Shown here: piece by piece, positions 1 to 7,118 of the stretch | Position numbering within the stretch: the stretch's first letter is position 1 | Layout: each line of letters begins with the position of its first letter | Source of the DNA: Cupriavidus sp. P-10 | GTDB taxonomy: Bacteria; Pseudomonadota; Gammaproteobacteria; Burkholderiales; Burkholderiaceae | Length of the DNA stretch: 64,000 nucleotides | Assembly (NCBI RefSeq): GCF_003402535.2 | Contig: NZ_AP025170.1 | Location: 434,001-498,000 of the forward strand | Direction of reading: 5' to 3' | Translations under genes and position numbers: made by a program | The notes under the pieces: generated by a model | The model's input: only the letters and a program-made list of their open reading frames with translations | The model's database searches: none | What the model was told of the DNA's origin: nothing

Positions 1-1
1 C

Positions 2-886
2 CACCAGGAAACCATCCTGACCTGGCTGGTGGCGGGGCTGGTGATGCTGCTGCTGGCCCGCTTCGAGTTGCGCCGCGCCCAGCGGCGCGCGGCGGTGGCC
101 ATGTCCGAAGCGGTGGCGACCACCGTGGCCGCGTGCGTGCCAGATATCGCCCATGCCGTGCAGGCCGCATCGCCGCAGCCGCTGGCCGAGCCGGTCGAGA
201 TGCAGCGGGCCGACGCGCTGCGCCGGCTGGCGCTGGACACCGTTGGTGCGGTCATGACGCGCGGGCGCTGGCTTGATGAGCTGGGCAACCTGCGCCTGGC
301 CGACGACGCGCTGCTCGACGGCCAGCGTGCCGGCGGCGCCGACCCGCTGCTGGTGGTAGCGCCGCAGCCGGCGGTGCAGGCCTACCTGGCGGCCCAGCGC
401 GTGTTCGAGGACGAGGCCGCGCAGGTGCAGGGGCTGCGCCGCGATGCCCAGCGCCACGGGGAGGCGCTGCAGGCGCTGGACGCCGAGGCCGCACATATCG
501 AGCAGGAGACGGGCAGCATCGTGCTGCGCTTCGAGCAGGTCAATGCGCAGGCGGCCCAGGGCGTCGATGGCGGCGATTACCAGCGCTTCCTGATCCAGAA
601 ATACAACGCACTGGGCCAGCGCGAGAAGGAAATCGCCCAGGAACGCGCCCGCCTGCAGGCCCAGGCGCGGATGAGCGCCGACGCGCTGGCCGAGCGCGCC
701 CACGCCGCTTCGCGCCGCTACCGCGAGGCGCTGGCGCCGCTGATGGAACAAATGCGGGCCGCATGGGGCCATGGCGATTCGCCGCAGGTGTTCGACACCT
801 GGCAGCGCAATGGCAGCGAGCCGGGCCGCGAGCCGGGCATCGAGCCGTACCTGGCGCCCCACGCGCCTGCGCGCAACGCGGCCTGA
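2..886 (+). CDS. Hypothetical coiled-coil protein, truncated by the left edge
   Basis: The reading frame is open to the first base, so the true start lies outside the window. The visible product (about 294 residues) begins with a hydrophobic segment that looks like a single N-terminal membrane anchor or uncleaved signal. It continues as an Ala/Arg/Gln/Glu-rich chain with heptad-like stretches in the middle and C-terminal half, suggesting a coiled coil. I recognise no enzymatic motif. Probably few residues are missing, because such anchors usually sit at the extreme N-terminus. It ends 89 bp before nudB on the same strand. Codon use matches its neighbours. Function unknown. Confidence 0.6.
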   Translation, partial: HQETILTWLVAGLVMLLLARFELRRAQRRAAVAMSEAVATTVAACVPDIAHAVQAASPQPLAEPVEMQRADALRRLALDTVGAVMTRGRWLDELGNLRLADDALLDGQRAGGADPLLVVAPQPAVQAYLAAQRVFEDEAAQVQGLRRDAQRHGEALQALDAEAAHIEQETGSIVLRFEQVNAQAAQGVDGGDYQRFLIQKYNALGQREKEIAQERARLQAQARMSADALAERAHAASRRYREALAPLMEQMRAAWGHGDSPQVFDTWQRNGSEPGREPGIEPYLAPHAPARNAA

Positions 887-975
887 GGCAAGGCCATCCG
901 TCTCAGGGGCAGCGCTTTCGCGTGGCAAGCGGGCGTGGCTGCGCTATCCTTGGGTTTGTCCTTTCGCCCAGTCCC

Positions 976-1458
976 ATGCCCTACAAGATTCCGGAATCCG
1001 TGCTGGTCGTGATCTACACGCCAGATCTTCAAGTCTTGCTGCTGGAACGCGCCGATCGTCCGGGATTCTGGCAGTCCGTGACCGGCAGCCTCGACACCCT
1101 GGACGAACCGCTGGCAGTGACCGCTGCGCGCGAAGTGGCAGAGGAAACCGGCATCATCGCCGGCGAACACCTGCTGGCCGACTGGGGCCATTCGATCCAG
1201 TACGAGATCTACCCGCAATGGCGGCACCGTTATGCCGAGGGTGTCATGCGCAATACCGAGCACTGGTTCGGCCTGCGCGTGCATGGAGCGCTGCCGGTGA
1301 CGCTGGCGCCACGCGAGCACCTGCAATACAGGTGGCTGCCGTGGGAGCAGGCCGCCGCGCAGTGCTTCTCCAGCAGCAACGCCGAAGCCATCCGCCAGCT
1401 CGCATGGCGCTCGGCCGGTGCCGCCGGGCAGCAGGCGCTATGCGGGGCGCAGCCATGA
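976..1458 (+). CDS. nudB: Dihydroneopterin triphosphate diphosphatase (Nudix hydrolase)
   Basis: A 160-residue Nudix hydrolase. The Nudix box runs from Gly37 to Ile60 and contains the REVAEETG core that binds the divalent metal; the loop before the first glutamate is one residue longer than the textbook spacing. The N-terminus (MPYKIPESVLVV) matches the NudB group, which removes pyrophosphate from dihydroneopterin triphosphate in folate synthesis and also hydrolyses dATP. ATG 976 is preferred over starts further upstream because it gives the normal family length and N-terminus. Its stop overlaps the next start (ATGA, 1455-1458), so the two genes are probably translationally coupled. The folate role is inferred from the family. 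Confidence 0.85.
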   Translation: MPYKIPESVLVVIYTPDLQVLLLERADRPGFWQSVTGSLDTLDEPLAVTAAREVAEETGIIAGEHLLADWGHSIQYEIYPQWRHRYAEGVMRNTEHWFGLRVHGALPVTLAPREHLQYRWLPWEQAAAQCFSSSNAEAIRQLAWRSAGAAGQQALCGAQP

Positions 1459-2240
1459 AACTGCGCGTGGTCACCTACAACATCCACAAGGGGGTGACCG
1501 GCCTTTCGCGGCGCCCGCGTATCCAGAACGTGCGGGCTGGCCTGCATGCGATGGATGCGGATATCGTCTTCCTGCAGGAAGTGCAGGACCGCAACGATCG
1601 CCTGGTGGCGGCGGCGCTGTTCGATCCCGACCATACCCAGCTCAACTACCTGGCGACCGATGCGTACCCGCATTCGGTCTACGGGCGCAACGCGGTCTAT
1701 GACTACGGCCATCACGGCAACGCGATCCTGTCGCGCCATCCGATCCTGATGTCCGAAAACCTCGACATTTCCGACCACCGTTTCGAGCAGCGCGGGTTGC
1801 TGCATGCGGTGGCGGACATCAAGGGCATCGAGACCCACCTGATCTGCGTGCATTTCGGCCTGTTCGCCCGCAGCCGCGCCCGCCAGGCCGAGGCGCTGGT
1901 CGAACGTGTGCGCAACGTGGTGCCCGAGGGTGTGCCGCTGGTGATCGCCGGCGACTTCAACGACTGGAACCACCGGCTGGATGCGCAGATCTGCAATACG
2001 CTGCATGCGGTCGAGGCGTCGCACGCGCGGGGCGCGCGGCTCCATACGTTCCCAAGCCATATGCCGTGGTGGCAGCTTGACCGGATCTACGTGCGCGGCT
2101 TCGAGATCGAGCGCGCTCACGCGCTGACCGGGCGGGATTGGGCGCAGCGGTCGGACCATGTGCCGCTGGTGGCGGAGCTGGGGCATCCGCAAGGTGAGGC
2201 GGTGGAAGCCGTCGCGGAGCAGCGGGAAAAGGCCGCCTGA
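1455..2240 (+). CDS. Endonuclease/exonuclease/phosphatase family protein
   Basis: A 261-residue protein with the ordered motifs of the EEP (DNase I/ExoIII-like) metal-dependent phosphodiesterases: TYNIHKG near residue 7, LQEVQDR with the metal-binding Glu42, HGNAILSR, a GDFNDWN block and the C-terminal QLDRIYV and SDHVPLV motifs carrying the catalytic Asp/His. No signal peptide is seen, so it is probably cytoplasmic. Family members act on DNA, phospholipids or phosphoinositides, and the sequence does not decide between them; the usual annotation is EEP-family protein. It overlaps nudB by four bases. The C-terminal 15-20 residues are Ala/Glu-rich and probably disordered. Confidence 0.8.
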   Translation: MKLRVVTYNIHKGVTGLSRRPRIQNVRAGLHAMDADIVFLQEVQDRNDRLVAAALFDPDHTQLNYLATDAYPHSVYGRNAVYDYGHHGNAILSRHPILMSENLDISDHRFEQRGLLHAVADIKGIETHLICVHFGLFARSRARQAEALVERVRNVVPEGVPLVIAGDFNDWNHRLDAQICNTLHAVEASHARGARLHTFPSHMPWWQLDRIYVRGFEIERAHALTGRDWAQRSDHVPLVAELGHPQGEAVEAVAEQREKAA

Positions 2241-2251
2241 GGGCGTCCTGC

Positions 2252-2287
2252 CACAGTCAGCACAGTCAGCACGGTCAGCACAGTCAG
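2252..2287. repeat. Four tandem 9-bp units overlapping the mobB stop
   Basis: Four consecutive copies of the unit CACAGTCAG; the third copy has one A-to-G change. The array fills the gap between two convergent genes and runs into the mobB stop codon (2284-2286). Copy-number change by slippage would alter only the non-coding gap and the last bases around the stop. Confidence 0.8.
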
Positions 2288-2793
2288 CGGCTTGAATAGT
2301 CGCGGATAAAGGCGAAGACGGCGTCGGCGTCGTTCAGGTCCAGCACCGGCAACGACGTCATCGCGGCGGCGGCAGCCACGTTGTCGCTCGCCACCGCGAC
2401 CACGCCGGGCACCTCATCCCACAGCGGCGTACGACCCAGTCCGGGCCGGAACACCTCCAGCTTGGGGAAATCGCTGCGCTTGTAGCCCTCAACCAGTACC
2501 AGGTCGGTGTCGGACGGCAGCACCGCCAGCGCATCGTCCAGCTCGGGCGACGGCACTGCCTCGGGGTAATGCCGCATCAACGTCAGGTGGCGCGCGCCGA
2601 CCAGCACGACGTTGGCGCAGCCGGCCTCGCGCATGCGCCAGGAATCCTTGCCCGGCGTGTCGGGATCGAAGCCGTGGTGGGTGTGCTTGACGCCGGCCAC
2701 GCGCAGGCCGGCGGCGACAAAACGGGGGATCAGCTGGTCGAGCAGCGTGGTCTTGCCGCTGCCGGACGAGCCGGTGATGCCGAATACCTTCAC
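2284..2793 (-). CDS. mobB: Molybdopterin-guanine dinucleotide biosynthesis protein B
   Basis: A P-loop GTPase-like accessory protein of molybdenum cofactor synthesis, thought to assist MobA in attaching GMP to molybdopterin. The Walker A motif GSSGSGKTT lies close to the N-terminus, followed by the family-typical KHTHHGF segment and a LVLVEGYK block. I choose the GTG start at 2793, giving 169 residues, because it places the P-loop at the usual position; a GGA about 8 nt upstream may act as the ribosome binding site. An in-frame extension to 3027 would add about 78 unrelated residues running into the divergent cardiolipin synthase gene and is unlikely. No other moa/mob gene is in the window. 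Confidence 0.85.
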   Translation of the reverse strand: MKVFGITGSSGSGKTTLLDQLIPRFVAAGLRVAGVKHTHHGFDPDTPGKDSWRMREAGCANVVLVGARHLTLMRHYPEAVPSPELDDALAVLPSDTDLVLVEGYKRSDFPKLEVFRPGLGRTPLWDEVPGVVAVASDNVAAAAAMTSLPVLDLNDADAVFAFIRDYSSR

Positions 2794-2899
2794 GATCGGT
2801 TCCGTGGGGGCGCGTCGATGATGGCGACGACGATAGCAGAGATCCGCGCACATGTGCACGTGGCGCCTTCCGGACGGCATTCTGTCCGATAATCTCGGC

Positions 2900-4192
2900 A
2901 TGTCACGGATATCCCACTCCGAGCGGCCGACAACCGCCGCTGGCACTGCCGAATACATCGCCGACGGGCAACGCCATCGCATGCTGCGCTGGACCTGGCG
3001 CCGCGGCAAGCCGACCGGCGGCAACACCGTGCGCCTGCTGCACGGCGGACAAGACTTCTTTCCCGCGCTGATCGCCGCGATCGACCAGGCCGTGTTCCAG
3101 GTGGTCCTGGAAACCTACATCTATGCCGACGACGACATCGGCCGCGCCGTCAGCGACGCGCTGATCCGCGCCGCCGCGCGCGGCGTCTCGGTGCGCGTCA
3201 CCGTCGACGGCTTCGGCGCCGGCGACATGCCCGCCGCGATGGCCGAGCGCCTGAGCGGGGGCGGCGTGCAGTTACGCGTGTACCGCAAGCTGCGCGGCTT
3301 CCGGCTGGCCCGTCGCCACCTGCGCCGGCTGCACCGCAAGCTGGCGGTGATCGACGGGCAGGTGGCCTTCGTCGGCGGCATCAACATCATCGACGACCTC
3401 AACCACGGCCCGTTCGAGGGTGCGAACCTGGGGCCGCGCTACGACTTCGCGGTGCAGGTCAGCGGCCCGCTGGTGGACCGCATCGCGCTGACCGCCGAAA
3501 GGCTCTGGTGGCGGCTGGCGCTGCGCGACACGCACGGCGGCGGCCGCGCCGCAGCGGTGGCGGACTATCCGCTGCTGACCGACCTGCCGCCGCGCGCCGA
3601 GCCCACCGGCGGCGTGCGCGCGGCGCTGCTGCTGCGCGACAACCTGCGCAACCGCCGCACCATCGAGCGCGAATACCTGCGCGCGCTGGGCGCCGCGCGC
3701 CAGGAGGTGATCCTGGCCAACGCCTACTTCCTGCCGGGCCACAAGATGCGCCGCGCGCTGCTGGCCTGCCGCGCGCGCGGCGTGCGCGTGCGGCTGCTGC
3801 TGCAGGGCATGGTCGAATACCGGCTGCAGCACTACGCCACGCACGCGCTCTATGCCTCCTTGCTGGAGGCCGGCGTCGAAATCTACGAGTACGCGGAGAG
3901 CTTCCTGCACGCCAAGGTCGGCGTGGTCGACGAAGCCTGGGCAACGGTGGGTTCGAGCAATATGGACCCGTTCAGCCTGCTGCTGGCGCGAGAAGCCAAC
4001 GTGGCCGTTTATGATGCTGCCTTCGCCGCGGAACTGCGCACGGCGCTGGAACGCGCCATTGCGCACCGCAGCGTGCGGGTCATGCCTGAAGCCCATGCAA
4101 GGCGCTCGCCGCTGCACCGGGTGGCGAACTGGACCGCGTACATGCTGCTTCGGCTCGGCGTGATCATCGCCGGCGTCACGGGGCGCTACTGA
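2900..4192 (+). CDS. clsB: Cardiolipin synthase, phospholipase D superfamily (ClsB type)
   Basis: A 430-residue protein with two HKD phosphodiesterase motifs, HRKLAVIDG near residue 145 and HAKVGVVDE near residue 337, each followed by G(G/S)xN as in cardiolipin synthases. It lacks the two N-terminal transmembrane helices of ClsA, which points to the ClsB type; the C-terminal segment is hydrophobic and basic and may sit on the inner membrane. The reaction is phosphatidyl transfer to make cardiolipin. ATG 2900 is chosen; GTG/ATG codons upstream would overlap the divergent mobB promoter region. Substrate (two phosphatidylglycerols versus other donors) cannot be read from sequence. Confidence 0.82.
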   Translation: MSRISHSERPTTAAGTAEYIADGQRHRMLRWTWRRGKPTGGNTVRLLHGGQDFFPALIAAIDQAVFQVVLETYIYADDDIGRAVSDALIRAAARGVSVRVTVDGFGAGDMPAAMAERLSGGGVQLRVYRKLRGFRLARRHLRRLHRKLAVIDGQVAFVGGINIIDDLNHGPFEGANLGPRYDFAVQVSGPLVDRIALTAERLWWRLALRDTHGGGRAAAVADYPLLTDLPPRAEPTGGVRAALLLRDNLRNRRTIEREYLRALGAARQEVILANAYFLPGHKMRRALLACRARGVRVRLLLQGMVEYRLQHYATHALYASLLEAGVEIYEYAESFLHAKVGVVDEAWATVGSSNMDPFSLLLAREANVAVYDAAFAAELRTALERAIAHRSVRVMPEAHARRSPLHRVANWTAYMLLRLGVIIAGVTGRY

Positions 4193-4314
4193 ACCGGTTA
4201 GCGCTGTGCGATTGCTGCCATGCGGCAACGCACGGCCTGCAACCCGTTGCGTCGCCTTGCGTGACGGGCATGCTGCATTGCGGCCCGTTTAGAAACACGG
4301 GTCTAATTAAAAGC

Positions 4315-4357
4315 TTGAAGGTCGACTGCTGCGCCAGAATAATCTGAACGACCGTTC
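4315..4357 (+). promoter_or_regulatory. Promoter and TetR-type operator of the beta-oxidation operon
   Basis: A -35-like TTGAAG (4315-4320) and a -10-like AATAAT (4338-4343) are separated by exactly 17 nt. Immediately downstream, GAACGACCGTTC (4346-4357) has 5-bp inverted arms and would cover the transcription start. It lies 127 bp upstream of the TetR gene, the usual arrangement for autorepression. That this TetR protein binds it is inference. Confidence 0.55.
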
Positions 4358-4484
4358 TTTTTTGGCTTAGACTGCGTGCATTCGCGGTATGCAGCGGCAA
4401 ATTCGCCAGCGTCCGCAAACAAAATGCAACGTCAGGGTCATACGCACAGGCCGCAGCAGGGCCTTTGCAGAACGGAGAAATAAC

Positions 4485-5126
4485 ATGCGACACCAGTCAG
4501 CCCGTCTCGAATCCGCCGCCACTTCCCCCGCGCCCATGCGCAAGGGTGAGATGACTCGCGTGGCGATTCTGGATGCCGCACTGGAACTGTCGTCCCGCGA
4601 CGGGCTTGAAGGTCTGACCATCGGCCTGCTCGCGGAACGCATGCAGATGAGCAAGAGCGGCGTCTTCGCGCATTTCGGTTCGCGCGAAGACCTGCAGGTG
4701 GAGGTGGTGCGGGAGTATCACCGCCGGTTCGAGCAGGAGGTCTTCTATCCCTCCCTGCAGGAGCCGCGCGGACTGCCCCGGCTGTGGTCGATGGTGCGGC
4801 GCTGGATGGAGAAGCGCATCCAGGAAGTGACGACTGGATGCATCTACATCAGCGGCGCCGTGGAGTACGACGACCGCACTGGCAGCCTGGTGCGTGACGA
4901 GCTGGTCAAGAGCGTCACCATCTGGCGGGCAGCGCTGAATCGCGCCATCGACCAGGCCAAGGAAGAGGGGCATTTGCGCGCGGATTGCGATCCGCGCCTG
5001 ATGTTGTTCGAGATGTATAGCCTTGAACTAGGCTTGCATCATGACGCCCGTTTCCTGCGCCTGCCTGACAGTGCCGAGCTTGCCATGGTCGCGCTCAACA
5101 AACTGATTCAGTCTTACCGTACCTGA
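4485..5126 (+). CDS. TetR-family regulator of the fatty-acid oxidation operon
   Basis: A 213-residue TetR-family repressor. The helix-turn-helix lies at about residues 45-66 (LTIGLLAERMQMSKSGVFAHFGSR), preceded by the usual ILDAALEL helix. The C-terminal two-thirds is the helical ligand domain, here of the type seen beside acyl-CoA genes, so an acyl-CoA is the likely inducer. ATG 4485 has GGAGA 8 nt upstream. The gene is first in a same-strand series with acyl-CoA dehydrogenase (76-bp gap), hydroxyacyl-CoA dehydrogenase, thiolase, DegV and enoyl-CoA hydratase. A palindrome on the preceding promoter suggests autorepression and control of the whole cluster. FadP/PsrA-like function is inferred from context. 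Confidence 0.8.
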   Translation: MRHQSARLESAATSPAPMRKGEMTRVAILDAALELSSRDGLEGLTIGLLAERMQMSKSGVFAHFGSREDLQVEVVREYHRRFEQEVFYPSLQEPRGLPRLWSMVRRWMEKRIQEVTTGCIYISGAVEYDDRTGSLVRDELVKSVTIWRAALNRAIDQAKEEGHLRADCDPRLMLFEMYSLELGLHHDARFLRLPDSAELAMVALNKLIQSYRT

Positions 5127-5202
5127 GGCCGTCGGGTCGGACCGGTTCGCGAGCAGCGAGGCGGGCGGCGTGGCGGCATCGTATAACTCCAAGGAGTCTC
5201 TG

Positions 5203-6990
5203 ATGGGCCAGTACACCGCACCGTTGCGCGACATGCAGTTCGTGCTCCACGAACTGCTCGGCGCCGAAGCCGAACTCAAGGCGATGCCGCCGCACGCGGA
5301 CATCGACGCGGACACCATCAACCAGGTCATCGAAGAAGCCGGCAAGTTCTGCTCGGACGTGGTGTTCCCGCTCAACCAGGTGGGCGACCGCGAGGGCTGC
5401 ACCTATGTCGGCGACGGCGTGGTCAAGGCCCCCACCGGCTTCAGGGAAGCCTACCAGCAGTACGTCGAGGCCGGCTGGCCGGCGCTGGCGTGCGACCCGG
5501 CCTTTGGCGGCCAGGGCCTGCCGATCGTGGTCAACAACGTGGTCTACGAGATGCTGAACTCGGCCAACCAGGCGTGGACCATGTACCCGGGCCTGTCGCA
5601 CGGCGCCTATGAGGCGCTGCATGCGCACGGCACGCCCGAACTGCAGCAGGCCTACCTGCCCAAGCTGGTGTCCGGCGTCTGGACCGGCACCATGTGCCTG
5701 ACCGAGCCGCACTGCGGCACCGACCTGGGCATCCTGCGCACCAAGGCAGAACCGCAGGCCGACGGCTCCTACCTGATCACCGGCACCAAGATCTTCATCT
5801 CCGCCGGCGAGCACGACCTGGCCGAGAACATCATCCATTTGGTGCTGGCGCGCCTGCCGGACGCTCCTGGTGGCACCAAGGGCATCTCCCTGTTCGTGGT
5901 GCCCAAGTTCATTCCCGATGCCGGCGGCAACCCGGGCGAGCGCAACGGCATCCAGTGCGGCTCGATCGAGCACAAGATGGGCATCCACGGCAACGCCACC
6001 TGCGTGATGAACCTGGACGGCGCGCGCGGCTGGCTGGTGGGCGAGGCCAACAAGGGCCTGAACGCGATGTTCGTGATGATGAACGCCGCGCGCCTGGGCG
6101 TGGGCGCGCAGGGCCTGGGCCTGACCGAGGTGGCATACCAGAACTCGGTCGCCTACGCCAAGGACCGCCTGCAGATGCGCGCGCTGACCGGCCCGAAGGC
6201 GCCGGAGAAGGCCGCCGACCCGATCATCGTGCACCCCGACGTGCGCCGCATGCTGCTGACCCAGCGCGCCTACGCCGAAGGCGGCCGCGCTTTCAGCTAC
6301 TGGACCGCGCTGCAGATCGACCGCGAACTGTCGCACCCGGACGAAGCCGTGCGCAAGCAGGCCGGCGACCTGGTCGCGCTGCTGACCCCGGTGATCAAGG
6401 CCTTCCTGACCGACAACGCCTTCACCTCGACCAACGAAGGCATGCAGGTGTTCGGCGGCCACGGCTACATCTCCGAATGGGGCATGGAGCAGTACGTGCG
6501 CGATGCCCGCATCAACATGATCTACGAAGGCACCAACACGATCCAGGCGCTGGACCTGCTGGGCCGCAAGATCCTGGGCGACATGGGCGCCAGGATGAAG
6601 GCCTTCGGCAAGATCGTGCAGGAGTTCGTGGAAGAAGAGGGCACCAACGAAGCCATGCAGGAGTTCGTCAACCCGCTGGCGGACCTCGGCGACAAGGTGC
6701 AGAAGCTGACCATGGAAGTCGGCATGAAAGCCATGGGCAATGCCGATGAAGTCGGCGCCGCCGCCGTGCCGTACCTGCGCGTGGTGGGCCACCTGGTGTT
6801 CTCGTACTTCTGGGCGCGCATGGCCAAGATCGCGCTGGAGAAGGAAGCGAGCGGCGACAAGTTCTACACGGCCAAGCTGGCCACGGCGCGCTTCTACTTT
6901 GCCAAGCTGCTGCCGGAAACCGCCGGCGAGATCCGCAAGGCACGCGCGGGTTCGGCATCGCTGATGGCGCTGGACGCGGATCTGTTCTGA
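5203..6990 (+). CDS. Acyl-CoA dehydrogenase (first step of beta-oxidation)
   Basis: A 595-residue FAD-dependent acyl-CoA dehydrogenase of the long class with an extra C-terminal domain. It oxidises acyl-CoA to trans-2-enoyl-CoA and passes electrons to electron-transfer flavoprotein. Visible are the TEPHCGTDLG flavin segment near residue 168, the substrate/FAD-binding central region and the catalytic glutamate (Glu442) in MIYEGTNTIQ, as in medium/long-chain enzymes. The ATG at 5203 follows AAGGAG by 6 nt, a strong ribosome site; an upstream GTG is less likely. It follows the TetR regulator and precedes the next enzyme of the spiral. Chain-length preference cannot be deduced. Confidence 0.9.
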   Translation: MGQYTAPLRDMQFVLHELLGAEAELKAMPPHADIDADTINQVIEEAGKFCSDVVFPLNQVGDREGCTYVGDGVVKAPTGFREAYQQYVEAGWPALACDPAFGGQGLPIVVNNVVYEMLNSANQAWTMYPGLSHGAYEALHAHGTPELQQAYLPKLVSGVWTGTMCLTEPHCGTDLGILRTKAEPQADGSYLITGTKIFISAGEHDLAENIIHLVLARLPDAPGGTKGISLFVVPKFIPDAGGNPGERNGIQCGSIEHKMGIHGNATCVMNLDGARGWLVGEANKGLNAMFVMMNAARLGVGAQGLGLTEVAYQNSVAYAKDRLQMRALTGPKAPEKAADPIIVHPDVRRMLLTQRAYAEGGRAFSYWTALQIDRELSHPDEAVRKQAGDLVALLTPVIKAFLTDNAFTSTNEGMQVFGGHGYISEWGMEQYVRDARINMIYEGTNTIQALDLLGRKILGDMGARMKAFGKIVQEFVEEEGTNEAMQEFVNPLADLGDKVQKLTMEVGMKAMGNADEVGAAAVPYLRVVGHLVFSYFWARMAKIALEKEASGDKFYTAKLATARFYFAKLLPETAGEIRKARAGSASLMALDADLF

Positions 6991-7025
6991 CTGCCGGGGC
7001 GGCTTCCTTTGCCGACCGGTTTGAT

Positions 7026-7048
7026 CCCCTCTCCCAGAGGGAGAGGGG
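7026..7048. repeat. Short palindrome between the first two beta-oxidation enzymes
   Basis: CCCCTCTCCC and GGGAGAGGGG form a perfect 10-bp stem with a 3-nt loop. A related but longer palindrome lies at 12680-12716. It has no T-run, so it looks more like a dispersed intergenic repeat than a terminator, although it could stabilise mRNA ends within the operon. Confidence 0.6.
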
Positions 7049-7118
7049 AGAAAGCCGACCGCCAACGGAAGCGCCCGAAGAAACTTTCACCTCAACGCTC
7101 ACTAATCCAGGAGCGAGC

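Noticed and set aside
2793..3027. N-terminal extension of MobB by about 78 residues
   Set aside because: The extra residues are unrelated to the family and overlap the divergent promoter and start of the cardiolipin synthase gene.
5095..7065. A 656-codon minus-strand frame opposite the acyl-CoA dehydrogenase
   Set aside because: Shadow of a well-supported gene; His/Gly/Val-rich translation without motifs.
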